Made by a program: the position numbers and the translations under genes. The notes under the pieces are model-generated. The model searched no databases and was not told the origin of the DNA. It saw nothing but the letters and a program-made list of their open reading frames with translations. DNA of 64,000 nucleotides from CAG-390 sp964522215. GTDB taxonomy: Bacteria > Bacillota > Clostridia > Oscillospirales > CAG-272. Location: assembly GCA_964522215.1 (NCBI GenBank), contig CAZFVR010000006.1, positions 10,546-74,545 of the forward strand, read 5' to 3'. Shown here one piece after another: positions 24,797 to 33,537 of this stretch (positions within the stretch are counted from its first letter, which is position 1; the number at the start of each line of letters is the position of its first letter).

Positions 24797-24967
24797 TAGT
24801 TTTGTCGATTTTTTCGTATATTTTTTTAATTTTTCGAAGATATCAAAAAACGCGCTTTCCGCTTTCGTATGATTTCAAAAAAAGAATATAAGATTTTTAT
24901 ATATTTTGCGCTGTTTTGGTGGTAGGATAGTAATATATTATTACGAGCCCACAAGGAGACATAAAAA

Positions 24968-26947
24968 ATGAAAAACATTCTTAAATTTCAGCTCTCTGCC
25001 GATGCCTCGCGCATAAACTGGAGTGCCGGCGGTACACCTCTTGTCGGCACCGAGGACGGCGACTTTTGGCGCATAATGGCCGATGACGGCTATTATATTG
25101 AAATGACGATACACTCCGCCGATCAATCCGGGCATGTGACCACAGATGGCGACCGCACCGTGATCGTTTACGACGAGCTGGTCACCGATGCGGGCCGCAA
25201 AATAGATGCACGCCTGACTTTGACCGTGACCGAGACCGATGAGGGCTACACCTTTGATGCTGAGATAGAAAATCACGACGATGCACGCCTCAACGAGCTT
25301 GAATACCCCTACATAGACCTAAATCGTCTTGTTGGCGAGCGCGAGGGAGATGTGCTCTACCGTCCGCAGGGACTTGGCGAACGCATTAAAAATCCGTGGC
25401 GCGCGCTTGCCTCGGCACACACCGAATACATGAGCTCGGATTACAACGAGATCAAATCCACACTGGTCTACCCCCGCCCCGCCACAATGTCATGGCTCGG
25501 AATACAGTCGGATAAATATTTCCTTTATGTGGGACGTCACGATGTCCGCACCCGCGCCTGCTGTCTTTTGAGTGCCATCCAGCCGCGCGAGAGCAGCACG
25601 CCCCGCCTTGTGACCTCGATCTGCCACTATCCCTTTGCCAAAAAGGGAGAGCGTGTATCCACCCCGCCGGTAGCCGTGACGATGGCGGAGGGCGACTGGC
25701 GCATAGGCTCTGATATCTACGGCGCGTTTGCGCATTCCACCTACTTTAAGCCGGTAGAGCCGCGCGAGTGGGTAAAGGGAATGCACGGCTGGCAGCGCAT
25801 CATACTGCGCCACCAGTTTGGCGAGATCTTTTGGAAGTACCGCGACCTGCCCCGCCTCTACCTTGAGGGCAAGCAGTACGGTCTTGATACGCTTTTAGTG
25901 TTTGGTTGGTGGCGCGGACGCTTTGATAACGGCTACCCGCACTACGAGTATGATCCCGAGCTTGGCGGCGAGGAGGAGCTTCGCGCCGCAATAGCCGAGG
26001 TGCGCCGTCTGGGCGGTAATGTGATACTTTATAACAACGGAATACTCATAGATAAAAACACCGATTTTTATCGCAATCATCATCTTGAGGCCGCGCGCAT
26101 CGATATTGACGGCAATGAGTATGAGGATCATTACAAATTTGAAAACAACGGTACCGTTTTGCGCAACTACGGCTATAAATCCTTTGTGGATGCCTGCCAA
26201 GCAACAAAGATCTGGCATGATAAGCTGATAGAAAACGGCCGTCTGAAGCTTAGGACCGACCCTGACGGTATATTCTTCGATCAGGTCGGCGGGCGCAGCA
26301 AGCTCTGCTTTAACCCGGCGCACGAGCACGGCGATCGCCCGGATGATGAGATGGTCTACCGCCGCCGCAATATGCGGGATGTGCGTGCCATCCTCGGACC
26401 GGATCAGGCAGTGGGCACCGAGTGCGTAAACGATGCCATCATTGCCGATGTTGACTTTACTCACGGCTGTGACCGCGGCGCGGGCTATCGCTCAAGCCTT
26501 GCCGCCAATGTGCAGACCATATTCCCGGAGATGTACCTGCGCACCTTCCCCGAGCCCATCATCTCCAACCGTTGGATACACGACTGCCGCCGCGGCTGGC
26601 GCGATGACCTTAACCATGCATTTATCTACGGTATGAGATTTGACGTGGCCATTTGGCGTTGCCGCAAGGTAGGCATTGCCGCCTTGCCGGAGTACGGTGC
26701 ACACCTTGCCCACCTGCTGGCCATCAAGGACGAGTACAGCCGTTTCTTCTACAACTGGGGCGGCGCACGCTTTGTTTGCGATACCGACCTCAGCGTACCG
26801 GAGGACATCCGCTATTGCGAATATAAGACCAACGAGGGTGAACGCCTGTTCGTGTTCAGAAATAACGGAGACGAGGATCTGAGCTTTGATGTTTTGGGCA
26901 CACCCGTCACCGTTTGCGCACATGACGTGGCCGCAATAACAAAATAA
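24968..26947 (+). CDS. Cytosolic TIM-barrel glycosidase-like protein (DUF6259-like)
   Basis: A 659-residue protein without a signal peptide; AAGGAG precedes the ATG. The N-terminal ~260 residues are a beta-sandwich like the galactose-mutarotase-type domain of glycosidases. Next comes a (beta/alpha)8-like region with GLDTLLVFGWWRGRFDNGYP, EVRRLGGNVILYNNG and DGIFFDQVG, whose acidic residues are where a catalytic Asp would be expected. A short beta C-terminus ends the protein. It resembles the DUF6259 group of uncharacterised glycoside-hydrolase-like proteins. Lack of a signal suggests action on imported oligosaccharides. It is a single-gene unit ending at a strong terminator. Activity and substrate are not known. 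Confidence 0.7.
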   Translation: MKNILKFQLSADASRINWSAGGTPLVGTEDGDFWRIMADDGYYIEMTIHSADQSGHVTTDGDRTVIVYDELVTDAGRKIDARLTLTVTETDEGYTFDAEIENHDDARLNELEYPYIDLNRLVGEREGDVLYRPQGLGERIKNPWRALASAHTEYMSSDYNEIKSTLVYPRPATMSWLGIQSDKYFLYVGRHDVRTRACCLLSAIQPRESSTPRLVTSICHYPFAKKGERVSTPPVAVTMAEGDWRIGSDIYGAFAHSTYFKPVEPREWVKGMHGWQRIILRHQFGEIFWKYRDLPRLYLEGKQYGLDTLLVFGWWRGRFDNGYPHYEYDPELGGEEELRAAIAEVRRLGGNVILYNNGILIDKNTDFYRNHHLEAARIDIDGNEYEDHYKFENNGTVLRNYGYKSFVDACQATKIWHDKLIENGRLKLRTDPDGIFFDQVGGRSKLCFNPAHEHGDRPDDEMVYRRRNMRDVRAILGPDQAVGTECVNDAIIADVDFTHGCDRGAGYRSSLAANVQTIFPEMYLRTFPEPIISNRWIHDCRRGWRDDLNHAFIYGMRFDVAIWRCRKVGIAALPEYGAHLAHLLAIKDEYSRFFYNWGGARFVCDTDLSVPEDIRYCEYKTNEGERLFVFRNNGDEDLSFDVLGTPVTVCAHDVAAITK

Positions 26948-26989
26948 TCCGGAATATTTGAAATAAACAAAGCATATAAAAACACACCG

Positions 26990-27036
26990 ACGAGCTCCCC
27001 GGGACTATCCTGAACATCCCGAGGAGCTCGTTTTTT
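26990..27036 (+). terminator. Terminator of the glycosidase-like gene
   Basis: CGAGCTCC (26991-26998) begins a ~14-bp stem pairing with 27017-27030, followed by six T's. Confidence 0.88.
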
Positions 27037-27100
27037 ATTGAATTAGCACTGTTTTTTACGCATTCAGTGCAGAATGTCACATTCCATGGCGACATGCCGA

Positions 27101-27301
27101 TCATCTTTTGCCCGGCTTTACGTTATCGAACGGGCGGACCGCTCCCTCGATATTACCGTTTTGCACCTCAAAGCTTTTGATGCTGTCGCGTATCAAGACC
27201 AAAATATGACTGTTGAGCGACCGCCCCTCGTAATCCGCAACATAGCCGAGCTTGCGCAACATCTCCTCCTCTATTCGTATAGAAACACTCTTTATTGCCA
27301 T
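27101..27301 (-). CDS. Ribbon-helix-helix (Arc/CopG-like) DNA-binding protein
   Basis: A 66-residue protein: an N-terminal beta strand (KSVSIRIEEEML) and two helices (LRKLGYVADYEGRSLNSHILVLIRD, in part) fit the ribbon-helix-helix fold. GGAGGAG lies directly before the ATG. It is probably an autorepressor: a perfect 12-bp inverted repeat (27311-27337) lies just upstream, between it and the divergent SLOG-domain gene. It could also be the antitoxin-like half of a pair, but no toxin-like gene is adjacent. Confidence 0.78.
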   Translation of the reverse strand: MAIKSVSIRIEEEMLRKLGYVADYEGRSLNSHILVLIRDSIKSFEVQNGNIEGAVRPFDNVKPGKR

Positions 27302-27310
27302 TTCTCCTCC

Positions 27311-27337
27311 AAAATAAACATACTATATGTTTATTTT
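27311..27337. promoter_or_regulatory. Operator-like perfect inverted repeat between divergent genes
   Basis: AAAATAAACATA-CTA-TATGTTTATTTT, a perfect 12-bp inverted repeat with 3-bp spacer. It touches the RHH ribosome binding site and lies 15 bp upstream of a TGATATAAT extended -10 (27350-27358) serving the SLOG gene. A TATAGT (27327-27322, minus) inside it may be the -10 of the RHH gene. The location suits simultaneous control of both genes by the RHH protein. Confidence 0.75.
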
Positions 27338-27405
27338 ATCCGATTTATGTGATATAATGTGTGATATAGATACACCGTATATCCATAAAAGTAGGAGGGA
27401 GAGCT

Positions 27406-27861
27406 ATGACGGTCTCATTTTGCGGCCACAGAGAGATAAAAGATCGCACGGCGGTGGAGTCGTGGCTTGCCGAGCTTTTGCCGCAGCTGATAGAGCTGGG
27501 CGCGAAGGATTTTTTGCTTGGCGGCTACGGCGCGTTTGACGAGCTGGCCGCCGCCATGCTGATAAAGCTTCGCGCGGGCGGCGCACCGATACGCGTACTG
27601 CTTGTTGCGGCGTACCTTGACCGAGCAACGCGCGGAGACTATGACGAGGTGATATATCCCGGCATTGAGACAGTCCCGCCACGGCTGGCCATCATACGAC
27701 GAAACGAGTGGATGGTAGACTCCTCTGATATTTTGGCAGCCTGCGTCTGCGGGAGTATCGGCGGCGCAGCACGCACGCTGGAATATGCACGTCACCGCAG
27801 AAAAAAAGTCATTTTATACCCGGATCTTTCCTCACGCGATGTGCTCGGTGCAAGTTTTTGA
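27406..27861 (+). CDS. SLOG-family (YpsA/DUF1273-like) protein
   Basis: A 151-residue protein beginning MTVSFCGHREI, the signature start of SLOG/YpsA-type Rossmann proteins related to LOG and DprA. Next come GAKDFLLGGYGAFDELAAAML (nucleotide-binding GG-G-FD) and a C-terminal LEYARHRRKKVILYP. Such domains are thought to bind nucleotides or nucleotide-derived ligands, and several occur in defence or stress systems. It is transcribed divergently from an RHH regulator. No catalytic function can be assigned. Confidence 0.75.
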   Translation: MTVSFCGHREIKDRTAVESWLAELLPQLIELGAKDFLLGGYGAFDELAAAMLIKLRAGGAPIRVLLVAAYLDRATRGDYDEVIYPGIETVPPRLAIIRRNEWMVDSSDILAACVCGSIGGAARTLEYARHRRKKVILYPDLSSRDVLGASF

Positions 27862-27892
27862 TGTAAATTATGCATTTTGTTGATTTTTTATA

Positions 27893-27920
27893 TTGACATA
27901 TCGCCGTAAATGAGTATAAT
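27893..27920 (+). promoter_or_regulatory. glyA promoter
   Basis: TTGACA (27893-27898), 16-bp spacer, TATAAT (27915-27920). The leader is only about 35 nt, too short for a glycine riboswitch. Confidence 0.88.
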
Positions 27921-27959
27921 AAGAAGTATCTTTTTTCTCATTGAAAGGCAGGTACACTT

Positions 27960-29201
27960 ATGTTTTTTGAAAAGCTTTCCGCACTTGACCCCGAGGTCGG
28001 CGCGGCATGCTCACGCGAGCTTGCGAGACAGCGCCGTAACATTGAACTTATCGCATCCGAAAATATCGTCTCCGAGGCTGTTTTGCTGGCAGCAGGCGGC
28101 ATTTTGACCAACAAATATGCCGAGGGCTACCCCGGCCGCAGATACTACGGAGGTTGCGCTTACGTTGACGAGGTCGAGGAGCTTGCCCGCGACCGCGCCT
28201 GCCGTCTTTTTGGCGCCGACCACGCAAACGTTCAGCCGCACAGTGGTGCCTCCGCCAACTTTGCCGTATTTTTTGCCCTGCTGAACCCCGGCGACACGGT
28301 GCTCTCCATGAGTCTGGCCGCGGGCGGTCACCTCTCACACGGAATGAAGCTTAATGTATCCGGCAAGTATTTCAACATAGTTCACTACGGTGTGGACCCC
28401 GAAAGTGAGCTGATAGACTATGACGAGGTGCGCCGCTTGGCACTTGAATGCCACCCCAAGATGATAATAGCGGGCGCCAGCGCCTACCCACGCACCATTG
28501 ATTTTGCACAGTTCCGCCGTATTGCCGACGAGGTCGGCGCGCTGCTGATGGTTGACATGGCACACATTGCGGGTCTTGTAGCCGCAGGACTGCACCCCAG
28601 TCCCGTGCCCTATGCCGATGTCGTCACCACCACCACGCATAAGACACTGCGCGGCCCGCGCGGCGGTCTTATCCTTTGCCGCGATGAGTACGCCGCCGCC
28701 ATCGACAAGGCAATATTCCCCGGCACACAGGGCGGTCCGCTTATGCACATAATCGCCGCCAAGGCCGTAGCCCTTGGTGAGGCTCTGACCCCCGAATTTA
28801 CCGTTTACCAAAACAACATAGTCAAAAACGCACAAGCACTGGCCGGCGGACTCACCTCACGCGGAATAAAGCTGATCTCGGGCGGCACGGATAACCACCT
28901 GATGCTGTTGGATCTGCGCGGCACGCCCGTCACCGGCAAGGAGCTTGAGAGCCGCCTTGACGAGGTGTGCATCACTGCCAACAAGAACGCTGTACCCAAT
29001 GACCCGCAAAAGCCTGCCATAACCTCCGGTCTGCGCGTTGGCACGCCAGCCGTTACCACACGCGGCTTTGGCGTGGCCGATATGGATCGCGTTGCCGGCT
29101 TTATAGCCGATGCGGTGTTTGATTTCGAGCCTAACCGCGAGCGCATTGCCGCCGAGGTACGCGAGCTGACAGACTGCCACCCCATCTACCAAGATCAATA
29201 A
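27960..29201 (+). CDS. glyA: Serine hydroxymethyltransferase
   Basis: A 413-residue PLP enzyme that interconverts serine and glycine with tetrahydrofolate. Seen motifs: IELIASENIVSEAVLLAAGG, NKYAEGYPGRRYYGG, NVQPHSGASANFAV, the PLP-lysine region TTTTHKTLRGPRGG, and FPGTQGGPLMHIIAAKAVA. Length is typical. It is monocistronic: its own near-consensus promoter and a terminator at 29289-29327. Confidence 0.97.
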   Translation: MFFEKLSALDPEVGAACSRELARQRRNIELIASENIVSEAVLLAAGGILTNKYAEGYPGRRYYGGCAYVDEVEELARDRACRLFGADHANVQPHSGASANFAVFFALLNPGDTVLSMSLAAGGHLSHGMKLNVSGKYFNIVHYGVDPESELIDYDEVRRLALECHPKMIIAGASAYPRTIDFAQFRRIADEVGALLMVDMAHIAGLVAAGLHPSPVPYADVVTTTTHKTLRGPRGGLILCRDEYAAAIDKAIFPGTQGGPLMHIIAAKAVALGEALTPEFTVYQNNIVKNAQALAGGLTSRGIKLISGGTDNHLMLLDLRGTPVTGKELESRLDEVCITANKNAVPNDPQKPAITSGLRVGTPAVTTRGFGVADMDRVAGFIADAVFDFEPNRERIAAEVRELTDCHPIYQDQ

Positions 29202-29288
29202 AAACGGCTCGGCGGCGGATCCGGGCCATAGGCCGCAAGCGCAAGCCGCAAGAGGACATGTCGCAAAACCGTAAATCCGAATATCCCA

Positions 29289-29327
29289 AAAACGCAACGG
29301 AGGGATCCCCCCGTTGCGTTTTTATTT
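29289..29327 (+). terminator. glyA terminator
   Basis: AAAACGCAACGG (29289-29300) pairs with CCGTTGCGTTTT (29311-29322) and runs into T's. Confidence 0.9.
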
Positions 29328-29511
29328 GATCCTTTACTCAAAAATCTCTCCAATTCCGCCCGGCGAGCGATTTTCAGCTTTTTTGCCCTTCACTCGCAAG
29401 TAATTCCGCAAAATTCGCAAAAATTCAGTAAACATTCGCGCCATTCGCTTGTCAAAAGCGAGTTTTAGGCTCAAGATAAAAAGGCACCTTCGGCACTTCA
29501 CATATGGCACA
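29328..29511. other. Intergenic, no gene seen
   Basis: The ~185 bases between the glyA and pfkA terminators are rich in short repeats of ATTCGC/AAAATTCG but contain no convincing gene, RNA or operator. Confidence 0.5.
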
Positions 29512-29548
29512 TAAACTAAAAGCCCGCAGCCGCAAAAGCGGCTACGGG
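29512..29548 (-). terminator. pfkA terminator
   Basis: An 11-bp stem with AAAA loop (29523-29533 with 29538-29548, one mismatch). On the minus strand it is followed by a T-rich run. Confidence 0.8.
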
Positions 29549-29569
29549 TGTTATCGCGATCCATACGGC

Positions 29570-30646
29570 TTATCTGCTGAGGCCGAGGGAGATATCGTAA
29601 AGGCGGCGGATATCGGCCGCGCGCTTATCGCAGATGGCCTTCATGGCCTCGATCTGCTCGGCGCTGAAGCTATCCAGCTGACCTTCCTTGAGTTTTTTCT
29701 TGTACATCTTATCTGTCGTGAGAGCAAAACGGATATCATAGCTCACGATCTCGCCGTCTATCTCGGCAACAATGGCATCGCTCTTGCCCGCAAGCAAAAG
29801 ATCCACCGCAAAGGTACCCATCTCGGTAGCGGTCAGGCGGTCTCGCAGTGTGGGCTTGCCGCCGCGCACGATGTGTGCCAGGCGAGCAAACTTTGTTTCA
29901 ACGCCTGTCTCCGCGCCGATCTTTTTGGCCAGCACCTCGCTGTAGGGCTTGCCCTCGGCGGTAAATACGCCCTCGGACACTATAACGAGCATGCCGCGCT
30001 TGCCGTCAGCCTTGGCGGCCTTGATGCGCTCGATAGCCGCGGCCTCATCAAAGGGGACCTCGGGAATGGCGATAGCCACAGCACCGGATGCTATACCGGT
30101 CTTCAGCGCGATCTCGCCGCAATCACGCCCCATGACCTCCACAACATTGCAGCGGGCATGAGATTCGCAGGTGTCGCGCAGGCGGTCAACGCATTCAAGC
30201 ACGGTGTTCATTGCGGTATCAAAGCCAACGGTATAGTCGGTGGCGGTGATATCGTTATCGATAGAGCCTGTAACGCCGATGGTGGGAATGCCGTGGATGG
30301 CAAGGTCGGTTGCACCGCGGAAGGTGCCGTCGCCGCCGATGGCAACGATAGCATCGATATTGTGGCGGTGGCAGGTGGCGATAGCCTTTTGCATGCCCTC
30401 CTCGGTAGCAAATTCCGGGCAACGGTCGGAATAGATCACGGTTCCGCCCATGCAGGAAATATTGGATACACGGCGAGCGGTAAGATCGATGACGTTATCA
30501 TTGATAAGTCCGCTGTAGCCGCCGATGACTCCCTTTACCTCAATGCCGTTTTGAATGGCACGGCGGGTGATCGCACGTATTGCCGCGTTCATACCCGGGG
30601 CATCGCCGCCGGAGGTGAGAACGCCTATTCTTTTAAATTCAGCCAT
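29570..30646 (-). CDS. pfkA: ATP-dependent 6-phosphofructokinase
   Basis: A 358-residue PFK. Motifs: GVLTSGGDAPGMNAAIRA, GGDGTFRGA (the Gly after GGD indicates ATP rather than pyrophosphate as donor), GSIDNDITATDYTVGFDTA with the catalytic Asp, and EVMGRDCGEIAL. It commits fructose-6-phosphate to glycolysis. The IDND motif has Ser where most have Thr. The protein is ~38 residues longer than the 320-residue norm, mainly at the C-terminus. It has its own promoter (30748-30720) and a terminator. Confidence 0.95.
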   Translation of the reverse strand: MAEFKRIGVLTSGGDAPGMNAAIRAITRRAIQNGIEVKGVIGGYSGLINDNVIDLTARRVSNISCMGGTVIYSDRCPEFATEEGMQKAIATCHRHNIDAIVAIGGDGTFRGATDLAIHGIPTIGVTGSIDNDITATDYTVGFDTAMNTVLECVDRLRDTCESHARCNVVEVMGRDCGEIALKTGIASGAVAIAIPEVPFDEAAAIERIKAAKADGKRGMLVIVSEGVFTAEGKPYSEVLAKKIGAETGVETKFARLAHIVRGGKPTLRDRLTATEMGTFAVDLLLAGKSDAIVAEIDGEIVSYDIRFALTTDKMYKKKLKEGQLDSFSAEQIEAMKAICDKRAADIRRLYDISLGLSR

Positions 30647-30719
30647 TTTTGTTATCTCCTGATAAATGCACCCGTTGCCCTTATTCGAGCCAAGGCGCTA
30701 AATTAAAACATACATATAT

Positions 30720-30748
30720 ATTGTATACCATTATTGACGGAAAATCAA
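30720..30748 (-). promoter_or_regulatory. pfkA promoter
   Basis: Minus strand TTGATT (30748-30743), 17-bp spacer, TACAAT (30725-30720). Confidence 0.7.
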
Positions 30749-30802
30749 TAGCACAAACGTAAAAAATGCGCGAAAATCGTCGAATCGGGTGATTTTTTTG
30801 CT

Positions 30803-32077
30803 TTATTTCGCCGCATCGGCAAGTTTTTTCAGTGCCATGCCCATCACCTGCGTTGCCGCGCTGTATCTTATATACTCGCGCGAGCGCAGGGGGGACATCG
30901 AAAGCCGCCGCGTCTGCACACCGTTGGCATCCGCTACGGCGATATAGACCGTCCCCACCGGGTCGCTGTCGGTCCCGCCGCCGGGACCCGCAAAACCTGT
31001 GGTGGCAAGCCCCATATCGGTTCCGAGCACAGCCCTAACTCCCGCAGCCATCTCGGCGGCAGTCTGCTCGGAGACGGCGGTATGGCGCTCAAGTGTTTCG
31101 GCCGAAACGCCCAAAAGCTTCATTTTTGCATCGTCGCAGTAGGTCACACAGCCGCCCGCAAACACCTCGGAGCAGCCGGGTATATCGGTGAGCCGCCGTG
31201 CCACCATCCCGCCGGTGCAGGACTCGGCGGCGGCAATGCTGCACCCGCAGCGACGAAGCTCGGCAACAAGAGCAGCCTCAATGCTGCCAACGTCGATGCC
31301 GTATATATATCCGCCAACCTCGGTGGCCTTTATATCCTCAATGGCGGCAAGCGAGAGTCTGTCTGCCTCCTCATGCGTGGCGGCACGCGCACTGACTCTC
31401 ACGCGCACCTCGCCCTCCTTGCAATAGGGAGCCACGGTGGGATTATCCCACTCCTGCATCATCCGCCGCAGGTGCTCCTCGACGGTCGACTCGCCCATGC
31501 CGATGATATGCACATTGTGGCTCACTATCACAGCACCCGAGCGATGGCAGAGGTAGGGGTGCACCCTCTCCTGCCAAAGAGTCTTCATCTCTATCGGTAC
31601 GCCCGGCAAAAGAATGGCCGTGCGCCCGCTTTTTTTATCCTCAACGGCCATGGCGGGGGCAGTCCCCCAGTCGTTTTCAAATATGACCGCGCCCTCCGGG
31701 ATCATGGCCTGCTTTTTGTTGTTCTCCGGCATGACTCGCCCTGTGTCGGCAAAATAGCGGCGTATTTTTTCCAGCGTGTGCTCGTCAAGATACATAGGCA
31801 GCCCAAAAAAGTCCGCCACCGTCTCCTTTGTAAGGTCATCGCACGTAGGACCGAGTCCGCCGCTCATAAAGACGGTATCAGCATGTGAAAAGGCCGCCTC
31901 AAGCGCCGCACGCAGGCGATCCGGATTATCCCCCACCACCGTTTGACGGTATACCGGTATGCCGAGCTCGGCAAGCCTCTGCGACATAAATGCCGCATTT
32001 GTATTGATTATATCACCAAGCAAAAGCTCGGTGCCGACGCAGAGGATCTCTGCGCTTTTTATTTCGGATCCAAACAT
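30803..32077 (-). CDS. cinA: CinA: competence/damage-inducible protein, nicotinamide-nucleotide amidase
   Basis: A 424-residue two-domain CinA. The N-terminal molybdopterin-binding-like domain (SAEILCVGTELLLGDIINTN, MSGGLGPTCDDLTKE) is followed by the C-terminal PncC-type amidase (SIAAAESCTGGMVARRLTDIPG, TTGFAGPGGGTDSDPVGTVYIA). The C domain deamidates nicotinamide mononucleotide for NAD salvage; the N domain acts as a pyrophosphatase in some members. GGAGG precedes the ATG. It lies upstream of pfkA, which has a separate promoter. Confidence 0.95.
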   Translation of the reverse strand: MFGSEIKSAEILCVGTELLLGDIINTNAAFMSQRLAELGIPVYRQTVVGDNPDRLRAALEAAFSHADTVFMSGGLGPTCDDLTKETVADFFGLPMYLDEHTLEKIRRYFADTGRVMPENNKKQAMIPEGAVIFENDWGTAPAMAVEDKKSGRTAILLPGVPIEMKTLWQERVHPYLCHRSGAVIVSHNVHIIGMGESTVEEHLRRMMQEWDNPTVAPYCKEGEVRVRVSARAATHEEADRLSLAAIEDIKATEVGGYIYGIDVGSIEAALVAELRRCGCSIAAAESCTGGMVARRLTDIPGCSEVFAGGCVTYCDDAKMKLLGVSAETLERHTAVSEQTAAEMAAGVRAVLGTDMGLATTGFAGPGGGTDSDPVGTVYIAVADANGVQTRRLSMSPLRSREYIRYSAATQVMGMALKKLADAAK

Positions 32078-32228
32078 TATGCCTCCGTTTTCCCGCCGAT
32101 CGCCGCGCGGCGCATTCGGCTTCGGATCAGCCGCCTATATTTAGCCGATCGGTTTTAGTATCTTATCAATATTATATCACCATACCGTGTATTTGTAAAC
32201 CGAGAGCGGCGAAGTTTTGCGATATTTG

Positions 32229-32257
32229 TTGACTTTTTGCGGATCCTGTGGTAAGAT
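32229..32257 (+). promoter_or_regulatory. Promoter of the PflX-like gene
   Basis: TTGACT (32229-32234), 17-bp spacer, TAAGAT (32252-32257). Confidence 0.65.
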
Positions 32258-32309
32258 GTTTGAGATGACCATTATGAGTATCAAGCATAACTAAAACATC
32301 GAGGTATAA

Positions 32310-33257
32310 ATGTCTGTTTGTAATATCTGCCCCCGGGGCTGCGGCGTGGATCGCTCACGCGCATTCGGCTTTTGCGGCGTTGGCGAGGAGTGCCGCATAG
32401 CCCGCATAATGCGGCATTCCTTTGAAGAGCCCTGCATAGCAGGCCGCGGCGGTGCGGGCGCTGTATTTTTTGTTGGGTGCAACCTTGGCTGTGTTTTTTG
32501 CCAAAACGCCGAGATAAGCCGGCCACGGCGCGAGAGCCTGCCCGGCGAGGTGTTTGATCCGCCGCGGCTGGCCGATGCCATGCTTGAGTTGCAGGCAGCG
32601 GGGCTTTCCTGCATAGATCTTGTAACGCCCACCCACTTTACCCCAATAATAGCCGAGGCACTGCGCCTTGCCCGCCGCGGCGGGCTTACTCTGCCTGTGG
32701 TCTGGAACAGCGGCGGCTATGAATCCGCGGCAACGCTTGAGACGGTCGCCGACCTTATCGATGTTTACATGCCGGATATAAAATACACCTCCCGGGATAT
32801 ATCCGCCCGCTTCTCCGCCGCGGGCGACTACGCCGAACGCGCGGCCGAGTGCATTGCCTTTATGTACAAAAAGCTCGGTCCTGCCGTGATGGAGGAGGGC
32901 ATGCTCCGCCGCGGGCTTTTGGTGCGGCATCTTGTGCTGCCGGGCTGCCGACATGACTCGATAGCCACACTGCGCCGCCTTGCCGCCCTCCTGCCGCCAT
33001 GTGATATAAAGCTGAGCCTTATGAGCCAGTATACCCCGGATTTTTACCATGGAGATGACCGTGCCCTCTCCCGCAGACTGACGGCATTTGAATATGATTC
33101 CGTCCTTGCGGTGGCGGACGAGCTGGGCTTTGACGGCTACATGCAAGCGCCCTCGTCCGGAGATAAAAAATACACACCGAGCTTTGACCGTCCCGAAACG
33201 ATAGACCCCGACTGCCGCACATGCGGCGCGGGGAAAAATAACACGTCAAAAAACTAA
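32310..33257 (+). CDS. Radical SAM protein, PflX-like (COG1313)
   Basis: A 315-residue radical SAM protein. The N-terminus CNICPRGCGVDR plus FGFCGVG forms an extra cysteine cluster. The SAM-binding CxxxCxxC is CNLGCVFC. WNSGGYESAATLETVADLIDVYMPDIKY and a C-terminal cysteine pair CRTCG complete the pattern of PflX-like proteins related to pyruvate formate-lyase activase. No glycyl-radical enzyme is encoded beside it. The substrate is unknown; it may activate a distant glycyl radical enzyme. Confidence 0.85.
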   Translation: MSVCNICPRGCGVDRSRAFGFCGVGEECRIARIMRHSFEEPCIAGRGGAGAVFFVGCNLGCVFCQNAEISRPRRESLPGEVFDPPRLADAMLELQAAGLSCIDLVTPTHFTPIIAEALRLARRGGLTLPVVWNSGGYESAATLETVADLIDVYMPDIKYTSRDISARFSAAGDYAERAAECIAFMYKKLGPAVMEEGMLRRGLLVRHLVLPGCRHDSIATLRRLAALLPPCDIKLSLMSQYTPDFYHGDDRALSRRLTAFEYDSVLAVADELGFDGYMQAPSSGDKKYTPSFDRPETIDPDCRTCGAGKNNTSKN

Positions 33258-33276
33258 CAATATATTTAGCGGGGGA

Positions 33277-33305
33277 TTGACAAAACCCGCCTTGTGGTGT
33301 ACAAT
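33277..33305 (+). promoter_or_regulatory. Promoter of the CMP-kinase-like gene
   Basis: TTGACA (33277-33282), 17-bp spacer, TACAAT (33300-33305). The ~225-nt leader to the start at 33538 is unusually long and contains no recognised riboswitch; a GATGCG/CGCGGCATCG hairpin is possible near 33333-33360. Confidence 0.8.
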
Positions 33306-33537
33306 ATTTATTAAATCCCCCCACAAAACACACGATGCGACAAAGCTCGCGGCATCGCGGGCGGGATCGTACCCTTGGGGCTCACACCAATAAAACCATC
33401 GCACAACAGAGCATAACCATCAAATGACAAAGCAAAACGATCAAGTTCAACAAAGCCACGAGATCCGGCAGAACCAGCTAAGCAATCAAACAGATCCAAA
33501 CCAACCGATATATAAACAGGCAGGAAAGGGACAGCAC

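Noticed and set aside
27893..27959. Glycine riboswitch upstream of glyA
   Set aside because: The leader after the promoter is about 35 nt, too short for the aptamer.
29334..29564. 76-codon minus-strand frame between the glyA and pfkA terminators
   Set aside because: It overlaps the pfkA terminator, has no ribosome site and the peptide resembles nothing.
29504..30706. 400-codon plus-strand open frame opposite pfkA
   Set aside because: Antisense to a clear phosphofructokinase; the product resembles no family.
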